From assembly GCF_003063415.1 (NCBI RefSeq), contig NZ_NESK01000001.1, positions 151,402 to 215,401 on the forward strand: 64,000 nucleotides of DNA, given 5' to 3'. Shown here in pieces: positions 29,029 to 37,554 of this stretch. The notes under the pieces are model-generated. The model was not told the DNA's origin. It searched no databases and worked only from the letters and a program-made list of their open reading frames with translations. The stretch's first letter is position 1, and every line of letters starts with the position of its first letter. The translations under genes were made by a program, and so were the position numbers. This stretch comes from Limnohabitans sp. 2KL-17 (GTDB lineage: Bacteria > Pseudomonadota > Gammaproteobacteria > Burkholderiales > Burkholderiaceae_C).

Positions 29029-29451
29029 ATGAGCATCCCCTTTGGCGCGGTCATTCCCTTTGTGGACATCTTGGGTTTCACGCTTGAAAAGTTCGAGGGC
29101 GGTCAGTCCGAATTGCATTACGCGCCCGCCCCGGAACACCTCAATTCGTTTGCCGTGACGCATGGTGGCGCGGTCATGACGCTGCTGGATGTTGTCATGG
29201 CCACAGCCGCCCGCAGCATCGAGCCCGACATGGGCGTTGTCACCATCGAGATGAAAACCACCTTCATGCGCCCAGCCAAGGCAACGGGCGCTGAAAAACT
29301 GGTGGCCAAGGGCCACCTGATGCACCGCACCCGCAGCATGGCCTTCACCGAAGGCCATGTGTTCGATGCCGATGGCCAGCTCTGCGCGCATGCCACCGGC
29401 ACTTTTAAATATGTGAGCCGTCGCCCTGCGGCAGCACTCTCAACCGACTGA
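29029..29451 (+). CDS. PaaI family hotdog thioesterase
   Basis: 140 residues from the ATG at 29029. Single hotdog domain with the PaaI-type helix (HGGAVMTLLDVVMATAAR; catalytic Asp in TLLDV) and the strand pattern GVVTIEMKTTFMRPAK. Hydrolyses an acyl-CoA, possibly a safety valve releasing CoA in the pathway. It follows the SDR within the same unit. Confidence 0.88.
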   Translation: MSIPFGAVIPFVDILGFTLEKFEGGQSELHYAPAPEHLNSFAVTHGGAVMTLLDVVMATAARSIEPDMGVVTIEMKTTFMRPAKATGAEKLVAKGHLMHRTRSMAFTEGHVFDADGQLCAHATGTFKYVSRRPAAALSTD

Positions 29452-29482
29452 TTTTTTTACAAACTGAGTATTGGAGACAAAT

Positions 29483-30499
29483 ATGACCGTCAACCACCAA
29501 ATCGTTCTGGACAGCCGCCCTCAGGGCGAGGCCACCGTGGCCAACTTCAAAATGGTTGAAGCGACCATCCCCGACCTGCAAGACGGCCAGGTGCTGGTCA
29601 AGCACCATTTCATGAGCCTTGACCCCTACATGCGCGGTCGCATGAACGAGAGCAAAAGCTACGCTGTGCCCCAGCCCTTGGGCCAGGTCATGATTGGTGG
29701 CACCGTGGGTGAGGTGGTGGACAGCCGCCACCCTAAGTTCAAAGTCGGTGACCAGGTGGTGGGCATGGGCGGCTGGCAAGAATACAGTGTGGTCGATGCC
29801 AATGTGCTGGGGGCTTTGCGCAAGGTGGACACCGCCCATGTGCCGCTGTCGCACTACCTGGGTGCCGTGGGCATGCCGGGCGTGACCGCCTGGTATGGCC
29901 TGGTCAAGATCATTGCCCCCAAAGCAGGCGAAACCGTGACCGTGAGCGCAGCCAGCGGCGCCGTGGGCAGCGCTTATGGCGCTTTGGCCAAGGCCCGTGG
30001 CTGCCGAGTCGTGGGCATTGCCGGCGGCAAGGACAAGTGCGATTACGTGGTCAAAGAGCTGGGCTTTGACGCCTGCATCGACTACAAGGAACACAAGGAT
30101 TACCTGTCGTTGTCCAAAGCGCTGCGCGAAGTCTGCCCGAACGGCATCGATGGCCACTTTGAAAACGTGGGTGGCATGGTGCTGGACGCCGTGATGCTGC
30201 GCACCAACGCCTTTGCACGCATTGCAGTGTGCGGCATGATCGCCGGCTACGACGGTGCGCCGCTGCCCATGGCCAACCCGGACCTGATTTTGGTCAACCG
30301 CATGAAGATCGAAGGCTTCATCGTGAGCGAACACATGGAAGTCTGGCCCGAAGCGCTGCAGGAACTGGGCACCTTAGTCGGCACAGGCAAACTGCGTCCC
30401 CGCGAATCGGTCGCGCAAGGCTTGGCCGCTGCGCCTGAAGCCTTTTTGGGGCTGCTCAAAGGCAAGAACTTTGGCAAGCAGCTGGTCAAACTGGTCTGA
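29483..30499 (+). CDS. NADP-dependent oxidoreductase, zinc-free MDR family (CurA/leukotriene B4 dehydrogenase-like)
   Basis: 338 residues from the ATG at 29483, chosen because GGAG lies seven bases upstream. Substrate domain with SLDPYMRGRM, then a Rossmann domain with TVSAASGAVGSA (about residue 155) and GHFENVGGMVLDA. No structural zinc cysteines are present. Reduces activated double bonds of enones or enoyl compounds. Part of the beta-oxidation region, with a GST gene 14 bases on. Confidence 0.92.
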   Translation: MTVNHQIVLDSRPQGEATVANFKMVEATIPDLQDGQVLVKHHFMSLDPYMRGRMNESKSYAVPQPLGQVMIGGTVGEVVDSRHPKFKVGDQVVGMGGWQEYSVVDANVLGALRKVDTAHVPLSHYLGAVGMPGVTAWYGLVKIIAPKAGETVTVSAASGAVGSAYGALAKARGCRVVGIAGGKDKCDYVVKELGFDACIDYKEHKDYLSLSKALREVCPNGIDGHFENVGGMVLDAVMLRTNAFARIAVCGMIAGYDGAPLPMANPDLILVNRMKIEGFIVSEHMEVWPEALQELGTLVGTGKLRPRESVAQGLAAAPEAFLGLLKGKNFGKQLVKLV

Positions 30500-30513
30500 G
30501 CAGGAGCCGCAGC

Positions 30514-31455
30514 ATGTCTGATCTGATCCTGCACCATTACCCGACATCGCCTTTTGCCGAAAAGATTCGCCTGATTTTTGGCTTCAAGCAACTGGCTTGG
30601 CACAGCGTGATCATTCCCATGATCATGCCAAAGCCCGACTTGACGGCGCTCACGGGTGGCTACCGCCGAACACCGGTGTTGCAGATCGGCGCAGACATAT
30701 ATTGCGACACGGCACTGATTTGTGACGTGCTGGAGCACATCGCCCCCCAACCAAACACAACGCTTTACCCGGAAGCTGTCAAAGGCGTGGCCCGCATCGT
30801 GGCGCAATGGGCCGACAGCGCCTTGTTCACGGCAGCCATGGCCTACAACTTTCAGCCGGCCGGGGTGGCCCAAGTGTTTGCGGGTGCACCCGCCGAAGCG
30901 GTGCAAGCCTTTGTGGCTGACCGGGGGGCCATGCGTGGCGGCGCTCCTCGCATGGCCGCCGCTGATGCTGCTGCTACCTACAAAAGTTATTTGCGCCGGC
31001 TGGCCAACATGCTGCATGGGCAAGATTTTTTGTTGGGTGCTCAGCCATGCGTGGCCGATTTTGCGGCTTACCACCCGCTGTGGTTCACACAGGACCGCAC
31101 GCCGGCTTTGGCCGGCATTCTGGACGCTACCCCCGAAGTGTTGGGCTGGATGGCGCGCATGAAAGCCTTCGGGCACGGTACGTCCGGAAAACTGAGTGCC
31201 ACCGATGCCTTGCACGTGGTCAGCCGTTCGACACCAGCTCCCCTGCAAGCCGATGTGTTTCAAGACGAGCACGGCATACCGTTGGGTACGCGGGTGGTGA
31301 TTGCTGCTGACCACTTTGGCCAAGAGCCGATCGAGGGCGAGTTGCTGGCCGCCACCCGCACCCGTTACACCTTGCGCCGCACAGACGAGCGGGCCGGCAC
31401 GGTGCATGTTCATTTCCCACGTGTTGGATTCACACTGAAAAAGGCTGCGCCATGA
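30514..31455 (+). CDS. glutathione S-transferase family protein
   Basis: 313 residues: thioredoxin-fold N-terminal domain (LHHYPTSPFAEKIRLIFGF, with the Ser that usually activates glutathione), then an all-helical domain, and about 80 extra C-terminal residues beyond the usual GST length. Overlaps the next SDR by four bases (ATGA). The substrate is unknown; in this setting it may detoxify an electrophilic enone or epoxide. Confidence 0.85.
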   Translation: MSDLILHHYPTSPFAEKIRLIFGFKQLAWHSVIIPMIMPKPDLTALTGGYRRTPVLQIGADIYCDTALICDVLEHIAPQPNTTLYPEAVKGVARIVAQWADSALFTAAMAYNFQPAGVAQVFAGAPAEAVQAFVADRGAMRGGAPRMAAADAAATYKSYLRRLANMLHGQDFLLGAQPCVADFAAYHPLWFTQDRTPALAGILDATPEVLGWMARMKAFGHGTSGKLSATDALHVVSRSTPAPLQADVFQDEHGIPLGTRVVIAADHFGQEPIEGELLAATRTRYTLRRTDERAGTVHVHFPRVGFTLKKAAP

Positions 31456-32357
31456 TCAACAACTTCAAAGGTAAAACCGCTGTACTGACGGGTGCGGGTT
31501 CAGGCTTTGGCCTGGAATGCGCCCGTATTGGTGCCAAATTGGGCATGAATCTGGTGCTGGTCGACGTACAGCAAGACGCACTGAACAAAGCTGAAATTGA
31601 AATGAAGGCCCAAGGCGTCCAGGTGCTGGCACGGCAGCTGGATGTGGCCAATGCCCAGGCCATGGAACAACTGGCTGGCGATGTGAAGGCCCGTTTTGGT
31701 GCGCCGCATCTTGTCTTCAACAACGCTGGCGTGGGTGCAGGCGGACTGGTTTGGGAAAACTCGGTGGCCGATTGGGAGTGGGTGCTCGGCGTCAACCTGT
31801 GGGGTGTCGTGCACGGTGTGCGCTTGTTCACGCCCATGATGCTGGAGGCCGCCAAAGCCGATCCGTCTTTTCAAGGTCACATCGTCAACACCGCCAGCAT
31901 GGCGGGTTTGTTGACACCCCCCAACATGGGCATCTACAACGTCAGCAAACACGCTGTGGTGGCGCTGACTGAGACCCTATACCAAGACTTGCAATTGGTC
32001 AGCGACCAGGTCAGTGCCAGCGTACTGTGCCCTTACTTTGTGCCCACCGGCATCAGCCAAAGCCATCGCAACCGGCCTGCAGGCCTTGCCGCAGAAAAGC
32101 CCACAGCCAGCCAACTGATTGGTCAGGCACAGAGTGACAAAGCCGTTGGCAGTGGCAAGGTGTCTGCGGCGGATGTGGCGCAAAAAGTGTTTGACGCCGT
32201 GTCCAGCGAACAGTTCTACATCTACAGCCACCCGCAAGCGCTGGGCAATGTGCAAAGCCGGATGGAGGCGATCGTGCAAGGCCATAACCCGCCCGACCCG
32301 TTTGCTGCCAAGCCTGAAGTGGGTGAGGGCCTGCGCAAAGCCTTGCGCGAGGCTTGA
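31452..32357 (+). CDS. SDR family oxidoreductase
   Basis: 301 residues. Cofactor motif TGAGSGFGLE, NNAGVGAGG, catalytic Ser in NTASMAG and YNVSKHAV (Tyr/Lys). An Asp after strand 2 (LVLVDVQQDA) suggests NAD preference. The C-terminal part has the VSAADVAQKVFDAV helix seen in the long SDRs. Last gene of the plus-strand catabolic run; coupled to the GST gene. Confidence 0.9.
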   Translation: MINNFKGKTAVLTGAGSGFGLECARIGAKLGMNLVLVDVQQDALNKAEIEMKAQGVQVLARQLDVANAQAMEQLAGDVKARFGAPHLVFNNAGVGAGGLVWENSVADWEWVLGVNLWGVVHGVRLFTPMMLEAAKADPSFQGHIVNTASMAGLLTPPNMGIYNVSKHAVVALTETLYQDLQLVSDQVSASVLCPYFVPTGISQSHRNRPAGLAAEKPTASQLIGQAQSDKAVGSGKVSAADVAQKVFDAVSSEQFYIYSHPQALGNVQSRMEAIVQGHNPPDPFAAKPEVGEGLRKALREA

Positions 32358-32408
32358 TAGAAAGCCCTGCCTGAGCGCACACGCAAGTTGCGCTTGGTGA
32401 AGAAGGGC

Positions 32409-32804
32409 TTATTTGTGGAAATGGCCCTCAAAGCAATGGCGGACTTCGTGACCCAAAGCCACATGCGATGTTTGGCTGCCCGTCACGATGACGCATTCTT
32501 TGCGCGCCACATGCCAGACAGCGCAGGCCACGGGTGGGGTGATGTAAGCCTGTTCACGCCCCATGCCGATGGACTTTGCGCAATATTGCGCCACATCGTC
32601 GCGAATCTCCCACCGAAGGGTGACCTCTTTGATGACACGCTTTTCTGGCGACTTCGGCGTGAAAGTTTCATATTCAGCGGCAGGGATGGTGCCTCCCCCC
32701 ATGGTTTGGCAGCCTGTCAAAAAAAGCATGACAAGGCCTGCCAAGGCCATGCAAGCCCATCGTTTGCTGAGACCCATTGGCCTTTGAAGTGACAAATTCA
32801 TCAT
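32409..32804 (-). CDS. small lipoprotein with HExxH motif
   Basis: 131 residues. A basic start, a hydrophobic segment and a lipobox LTGC (Cys32) mark a type II signal peptide, so the protein is probably lipid-anchored. The C-terminus holds ALGHEVRHCFEGHFHK: HEVRH (residues 119-123) followed by His128 and His130, a zincin-like set of ligands. Four further Cys (75, 94, 104, 124) could form disulfides. I do not recognise a named family; similar small HExRH lipoproteins are present in related bacteria as far as I recall. Preceded by a very AT-rich promoter region and convergent with the SDR gene. Confidence 0.75.
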   Translation of the reverse strand: MMNLSLQRPMGLSKRWACMALAGLVMLFLTGCQTMGGGTIPAAEYETFTPKSPEKRVIKEVTLRWEIRDDVAQYCAKSIGMGREQAYITPPVACAVWHVARKECVIVTGSQTSHVALGHEVRHCFEGHFHK

Positions 32805-32884
32805 CCGCCCCTTTTGCTGATTATTTTATTGATTTAATTTAACTTTACATTTTTGATGGTTTGGAGTCAATAAATTTATTAATT

Positions 32885-32912
32885 TGTTGTTTTATTTTTT
32901 GTTTATATGATT
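32885..32912 (+). promoter_or_regulatory. candidate sigma-70 promoter for tex
   Basis: TTGTTG (32885-32890), 16 bases, TATGAT (32907-32912). It lies in an AT-rich block (about 32808-32930) between the divergent lipoprotein and tex genes. Other AT-rich matches exist here, for example TTGATG at 32854 with TATTAA at 32878, so the exact start is uncertain. Confidence 0.3.
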
Positions 32913-33017
32913 TTTGAAACCTTCAAATGAGAATTAGCAGTGGTTTAGAGGCTTGGGTTTCCGGGGGATGGCTTGTGGCAAACTCGCCCGCTTCCTCTCT
33001 AGAGATCTGATCGACAC

Positions 33018-35384
33018 ATGCTGAAAATACTGGCCCAACTGGCTGCAGAAATCCGTATTCGCCCGGAGCAGGTCATAACTGCGGTCGAACTTCTCGATGG
33101 CGGCGCCACCGTTCCCTTCATTGCCCGCTACCGCAAGGAGGTGACCGATGGCCTGGACGACATCCAGTTGCGCGAACTTGCATCGCGTCTGGGCTACTTG
33201 AGGGAATTGGAGGAGCGCCGTGCTGCTGTGATCAAAAGCATCGAAGAGCAGGGCAAACTGACGCCAGAACTGCGAGCGGCCATCGAAGCGGCCCCCACCA
33301 AACAAGAGCTGGAAGACCTTTACCTTCCCTACAAGCCCAAGCGCCGGACCAAGGGCATGATTGCCCGTGAAGCCGGGCTGGAACCGCTGGCCGACAAGCT
33401 GTTTGCCGACCCTTCGCTAGATCCGCATGCCGAAGCACAAGCCTTTGTGCTGGCTGCTGGTGCCATTGAGGGCGCAGATTTCAGCACCACAGCCGCCGTG
33501 CTCGATGGCGTGCGCGATTTGTTGAGTGAACGCTGGGCCGAAGACGCCAGCCTGGTGCAAGCCCTGCGCGAATGGCTTTGGCAAGAGGGCCTGTTCAAAA
33601 GCAAGCTGGCCGAAGGCAAGGACGAGAACAACGTAGATGTGTCCAAGTTCCGCGATTACTTTGACTATGACGAACCCATCGGCCGCGTGCCCAGCCACCG
33701 TGCTTTGGCTGTATTTCGTGGCCGAGCACTCGAAATGCTCGATGCCAAACTGGTGGTTCCCGAACCAGAGCCAAGCGTCGGCGCCAAGCCCGAGTTGGGC
33801 AAACCCAGCATCGCAGAGGGCAAGATCGCCTTGCATCTAGGCTGGCGCCACTCAGCGCGCCCCTCAGACGACTTGATCCGCAAATGCGTGGCCTGGACCT
33901 GGCGCGTCAAGCTCAGCCTGTCGACCGAACGCGACCTGTTCACGCGCCTGCGCGAAGACGCTGAAAAAGTCGCCATCAAGGTGTTCAGTGACAACCTGCG
34001 CGACTTGTTGCTGGCAGCACCTGCTGGCCCTCGCGTGGTGATGGGGTTGGACCCAGGTATCCGCACGGGTGTAAAAGTGGCCGTAGTCGATGCGACCGGC
34101 AAGCTGGTGGACACCGCCACCGTATACCCGCACGAACCTCGCAAGGACTGGGAAGGCTCTCTCTTTACCCTCGCCAAGCTGTGCGAAAAGCACCACGTCA
34201 ACCTGATCGCGATTGGCAATGGCACCGCCAGCCGAGAAACCGACAAATTGGCTGGAGACCTGATCAAACAATTGGCCAAATTGCGCGAAGGCGTGGAGAT
34301 CCAGAAAGTCGTGGTCAGCGAGGCGGGTGCTTCGGTGTACTCGGCCAGTGAATTCGCCAGCCAGGAAATGCCCGATGTCGATGTGAGCCTGCGCGGCGCG
34401 GCCAGCATTGCCCGGCGCCTGCAAGACCCCTTGTCCGAGCTCGTCAAGATCGACCCCAAGGCCATTGGCGTGGGCCAATACCAGCACGATGTGAACCAGA
34501 GCGAGCTGGCACGCACACTCGATGCGGTGGTCGAAGATTGTGTGAACTCGGTCGGTGTGGACCTGAACACCGCCAGCGTGCCTTTGTTGTCCCGCGTGTC
34601 CGGCTTGTCAGGCAGCGTGGCCAAATCGGTCGTGCGCTGGCGCGATGCCAACGGCGTGTTCAAGAACCGACAGGATCTGCTCAAAGTGACCGGACTGGGT
34701 GCCAAAACGTTCGAGCAAAGTGCCGGGTTCTTGCGCATTCGAGGCGGCGACAACCCTCTCGACATGACGGGTGTTCACCCGGAAACTTACCCGCTGGTCG
34801 AGCAGATCATCGTCCAGACCGCCAAACCCATCCAGGAGATCATGGGCCGCTCGGATGTCCTGAAAACGCTCAAGCCCGAGCTGTTTGTCAGCGACAAGTT
34901 CGGTGCAATCACCATCAGGGATATTTTGGGTGAGCTGGAAAAACCCGGGCGTGACCCTCGGCCAGACTTCAAGGTGGCGCGCCTGACCGATGGTGTGGAA
35001 GACATCAAAGACTTGAAAGAGGGCATGACGCTCGAAGGCACAGTGAGCAACGTGGCCCAGTTCGGCGCCTTTGTCGATCTGGGTGTGCACCAGGACGGTT
35101 TGGTTCATGTGAGCCAGTTGGCCAACAAGTTTGTGACCGATGCCCGTGAAGTGGTCAAGACCGGGGACATCGTCAAAGTGAAGGTGCTGGAAGTGGACGT
35201 TGCCCGAAAACGCATCAGCCTGACCATGAAACTTGACGCTGCACCCGCCAGGCAAGATGGCCCCCGCGACAACCGGTTTGAAGGGATCGGCCGTGGGCAG
35301 CGCTCGCCCCAGCGCCATCACGAGCCTGCCCCACAAGGTGCCATGGCCTCCGCGCTTGCCAAGCTGCAGGGCATCAAGCGCTGA
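33018..35384 (+). CDS. tex: Tex family transcription accessory / RNA-binding protein
   Basis: 788 residues. N-terminal helical Tex domain (EIRIRPEQVITAVELLDGG; VPFIARYRKE), a YqgF/RNase H-like domain near residue 340 (VMGLDPGIRTGVKVAVVD), helix-hairpin-helix segments (LNTASVPLLSRVSGLSG; LKVTGLGAKTFEQSAGFLRI) and a C-terminal S1 domain near residue 668 (GMTLEGTVSNVAQFGAFVD; HQDGLVHVSQL). Cytosolic nucleic-acid-binding factor in transcription. The tail after S1 is basic and low in complexity. Confidence 0.96.
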   Translation: MLKILAQLAAEIRIRPEQVITAVELLDGGATVPFIARYRKEVTDGLDDIQLRELASRLGYLRELEERRAAVIKSIEEQGKLTPELRAAIEAAPTKQELEDLYLPYKPKRRTKGMIAREAGLEPLADKLFADPSLDPHAEAQAFVLAAGAIEGADFSTTAAVLDGVRDLLSERWAEDASLVQALREWLWQEGLFKSKLAEGKDENNVDVSKFRDYFDYDEPIGRVPSHRALAVFRGRALEMLDAKLVVPEPEPSVGAKPELGKPSIAEGKIALHLGWRHSARPSDDLIRKCVAWTWRVKLSLSTERDLFTRLREDAEKVAIKVFSDNLRDLLLAAPAGPRVVMGLDPGIRTGVKVAVVDATGKLVDTATVYPHEPRKDWEGSLFTLAKLCEKHHVNLIAIGNGTASRETDKLAGDLIKQLAKLREGVEIQKVVVSEAGASVYSASEFASQEMPDVDVSLRGAASIARRLQDPLSELVKIDPKAIGVGQYQHDVNQSELARTLDAVVEDCVNSVGVDLNTASVPLLSRVSGLSGSVAKSVVRWRDANGVFKNRQDLLKVTGLGAKTFEQSAGFLRIRGGDNPLDMTGVHPETYPLVEQIIVQTAKPIQEIMGRSDVLKTLKPELFVSDKFGAITIRDILGELEKPGRDPRPDFKVARLTDGVEDIKDLKEGMTLEGTVSNVAQFGAFVDLGVHQDGLVHVSQLANKFVTDAREVVKTGDIVKVKVLEVDVARKRISLTMKLDAAPARQDGPRDNRFEGIGRGQRSPQRHHEPAPQGAMASALAKLQGIKR

Positions 35385-35618
35385 AGAGGCGGCATCGTCT
35401 GCATCCGCTTTCAAGGAGCGCCTTCAAGGCTGCGCCTCCAGGCCCTTGGGCCGTTCTGATCACAGACCCCGCCAGCAAACATGGCACAGGCATACCGCTA
35501 CGACGATGAACAATGGGTTTCTGCATGGAACCAAGATGCTGTTAATTTTCCCATCTACATGCTGATAATCGCCATTAAAATAGAATACTTTAAAATTCAA
35601 AAATGAGGCTTGCAAGTC

Positions 35619-35912
35619 ATGGGTTTCGATCGCAAATACCTCTTTTTTCTCGCCAGCACCCGTGAACCGGGCACCTCAGGCAACTCGGAGTGGCTCGCAC
35701 GAAAGACCGCACAGGCCCTGCGGCCCAACACCCCTCAAACTTGGATGCATCTGGCGCGCATGCAGCTGCCGCCTTTCGTCGATCAGCATCTCACCACTGG
35801 CACTTACACCACGCCCCAAGGTGATTCACACCAATTGCCTCAGGCGCCCATGCAGGCCACCGATCTGATGCTGTTGGCGCATTGCGCTTCTGATCATAAG
35901 AATTGGCCATGA
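35619..35912 (+). pseudogene. truncated NAD(P)H-dependent flavodoxin-like oxidoreductase
   Basis: 97 residues matching only the N-terminal half of the flavodoxin-fold NAD(P)H oxidoreductase family: LFFLASTREPGTSGNSEWLAR (partly shown; FMN phosphate loop), LPPFVDQHLTTGTY and MQATDLML. In intact members (about 190 residues) the ATDL stretch is followed by the flavin-contacting P-x-YW-y-S region; here it ends in HCASDHKNWP and a stop. The stop overlaps the next gene's ATG (ATGA, 35909-35912), so a deletion seems to have joined the remnant to the quinone reductase. It could still be translated. Confidence 0.65.
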
Positions 35913-36868
35913 AAGCACTCACCTTCAGCCGTTTTGGCGACGCTTCGGTTTTGGACTACAGCGAAGTCCCGATGCCCGCTTTGCAAGCCGGCGAGGTACT
36001 GGTCCAGATGCGGGCCATCGGCTTGAACTATGCCGACATCTACCGCCGAAAAGGGGACTATCACCTCAAGGGGCAGCCGCCCTACATCGCCGGCTACGAA
36101 GGCAGCGGGGTGGTGGTCGAAAGCAACGGGGTCGAGGGTCTGTCGAATGGCGACCGGATCGCTTTTGCCGATGTGCCATTCGCCCAGGCACAGTTTGTGG
36201 CGGTGCCTTTGGCCAATGCCATCGCCTTGCCTGATGACATTGGCTTCGAGCTCGCTGCGGCCCTGTTGTTACAAGGCATGACAGCACATTACCTGTGCAA
36301 CGACAGCCACAGCGTGCAGTCTGGCGAGTTTGTCGTTGTTCATGCCGCCTCGGGAGGGGTCGGCCAGGTGCTGACCCAGTTGTGCCGGGCCAAGGGGGCG
36401 CGGGTCATTGGATTGACCTCTTCGCGGGCCAAGGAAGACGCGATTCGCAAGATCGGCGCTGAGGCCGTGTTCAATCTTCGGGACGACTGGCAACGCCAGG
36501 TGCGCAGCTTCACAGGGCAGGGGGCCGATGTGGTCTATGACAGCATCGGCTCGACACTGATGGACAGCATCGACGTGGCCCGGGAATGCGGCCACATTGT
36601 GTTTTATGGCATGAGCGGCGGCAATCCGCCGCTGGTCAATCCCCGCACGCTCATGGACAGCAGCAAGACCCTTACCGGAGGTGATCTCTGGAGTTACCTC
36701 AACACCCGTGATCAACGGACACAGCGCGCGAATGCCCTGTTTGCGCTGATCCGGCAGGGTCAGCTCATCCTGGCTGAACCCAAACGCTTCGGGCTTGAGC
36801 AAGGTCGGCAGGCCCACGAACACCTTGAAAGTGGCAAGAGCATGGGCAAAGTCCTGCTCATGCCTTGA
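35909..36868 (+). CDS. quinone oxidoreductase family protein (zinc-free MDR)
   Basis: 319 residues from the ATG at 35909. GroES-like domain with IGLNYADIYRRKGDY and GYEGSGVV, then a Rossmann domain (VVHAASGGVGQVL, near residue 145; TSSRAKEDAI after strand 2) and GADVVYDSIGSTL. No zinc ligands. NADPH-dependent one-electron or two-electron reduction of quinones is the usual activity. Overlaps the truncated flavoprotein gene, which also concerns quinone or flavin redox. Confidence 0.92.
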   Translation: MKALTFSRFGDASVLDYSEVPMPALQAGEVLVQMRAIGLNYADIYRRKGDYHLKGQPPYIAGYEGSGVVVESNGVEGLSNGDRIAFADVPFAQAQFVAVPLANAIALPDDIGFELAAALLLQGMTAHYLCNDSHSVQSGEFVVVHAASGGVGQVLTQLCRAKGARVIGLTSSRAKEDAIRKIGAEAVFNLRDDWQRQVRSFTGQGADVVYDSIGSTLMDSIDVARECGHIVFYGMSGGNPPLVNPRTLMDSSKTLTGGDLWSYLNTRDQRTQRANALFALIRQGQLILAEPKRFGLEQGRQAHEHLESGKSMGKVLLMP

Positions 36869-36930
36869 CGATCCGTCTGCACCTGAACCTGCCACCTGCC
36901 CATTCAACCCGATCTACCCAAGGAGACACC

Positions 36931-37326
36931 ATGACCGATGACACCCAAACCCAGCGGCAACTTGATCTGCTCGATCGTTTCGCGCAAGCCTGGAACGCCC
37001 ACAATGTGGATGCACTGCTGTCGATGGTGACGCAAGACTGTGTCTACGATGCCTCCACTGGCTCCGAGCTCCATGGCACACGTTACCAGGGGCATGACCA
37101 GTTGCGGCGTGCCTTCGCGGGCGTCTGGGAGGCCATACCGGACGCGCGCTGGGAGCAAGCCCGCCACGTGGCGTATGGGGCAGAGCGGGGGTTCACCGAA
37201 TGGGTATTTCGGGGCACACGCTTGGCAGACGGCGTCCAAGTGGACTCCTGGGGCATTGACGTCTTCGAGTTCCGCGACGGACTGATCGCCTACAAGAACA
37301 CCTTCCGCAAAATGGTCACCATTTGA
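36931..37326 (+). CDS. nuclear transport factor 2 / SnoaL-like protein
   Basis: 131 residues from the ATG at 36931, which follows AAGGAGACACC. Cone-shaped alpha+beta barrel pattern: RFAQAWNAHNVDALLSMVTQDC at the start, LRRAFAGVWEAIPD, and FEFRDGLIAYKNTFRK at the end. Such domains bind or isomerise small hydrophobic ligands; no catalytic residue is obvious. Probably cotranscribed with the quinone reductase. Confidence 0.8.
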   Translation: MTDDTQTQRQLDLLDRFAQAWNAHNVDALLSMVTQDCVYDASTGSELHGTRYQGHDQLRRAFAGVWEAIPDARWEQARHVAYGAERGFTEWVFRGTRLADGVQVDSWGIDVFEFRDGLIAYKNTFRKMVTI

Positions 37327-37554
37327 TTTGGTCATTCGCTGCAGGCGGGACAAGACGCAGCCCCCAGGTGATCGCACCAGCCAGGACAAATGGGACAGGG
37401 AAGGGCATGACTCAGCCAGGAGCCGCTAATGCATTTCTCGACTGCTTGCGCGTGACGGTTGCTGATAAACCTCTGGACGTGGCGTTGCCGGGTGCAATGA
37501 AAACGCGCGATGGCTGATGACTGTCGCAGGCCGCTCTTGAAACACAATACGGAG

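Noticed and set aside
35482..35604. 41-codon frame (MAQAYRYDDEQWVSAWN...) after tex
   Set aside because: Looks slightly protein-like but matches nothing I know and has no clear ribosome binding site.
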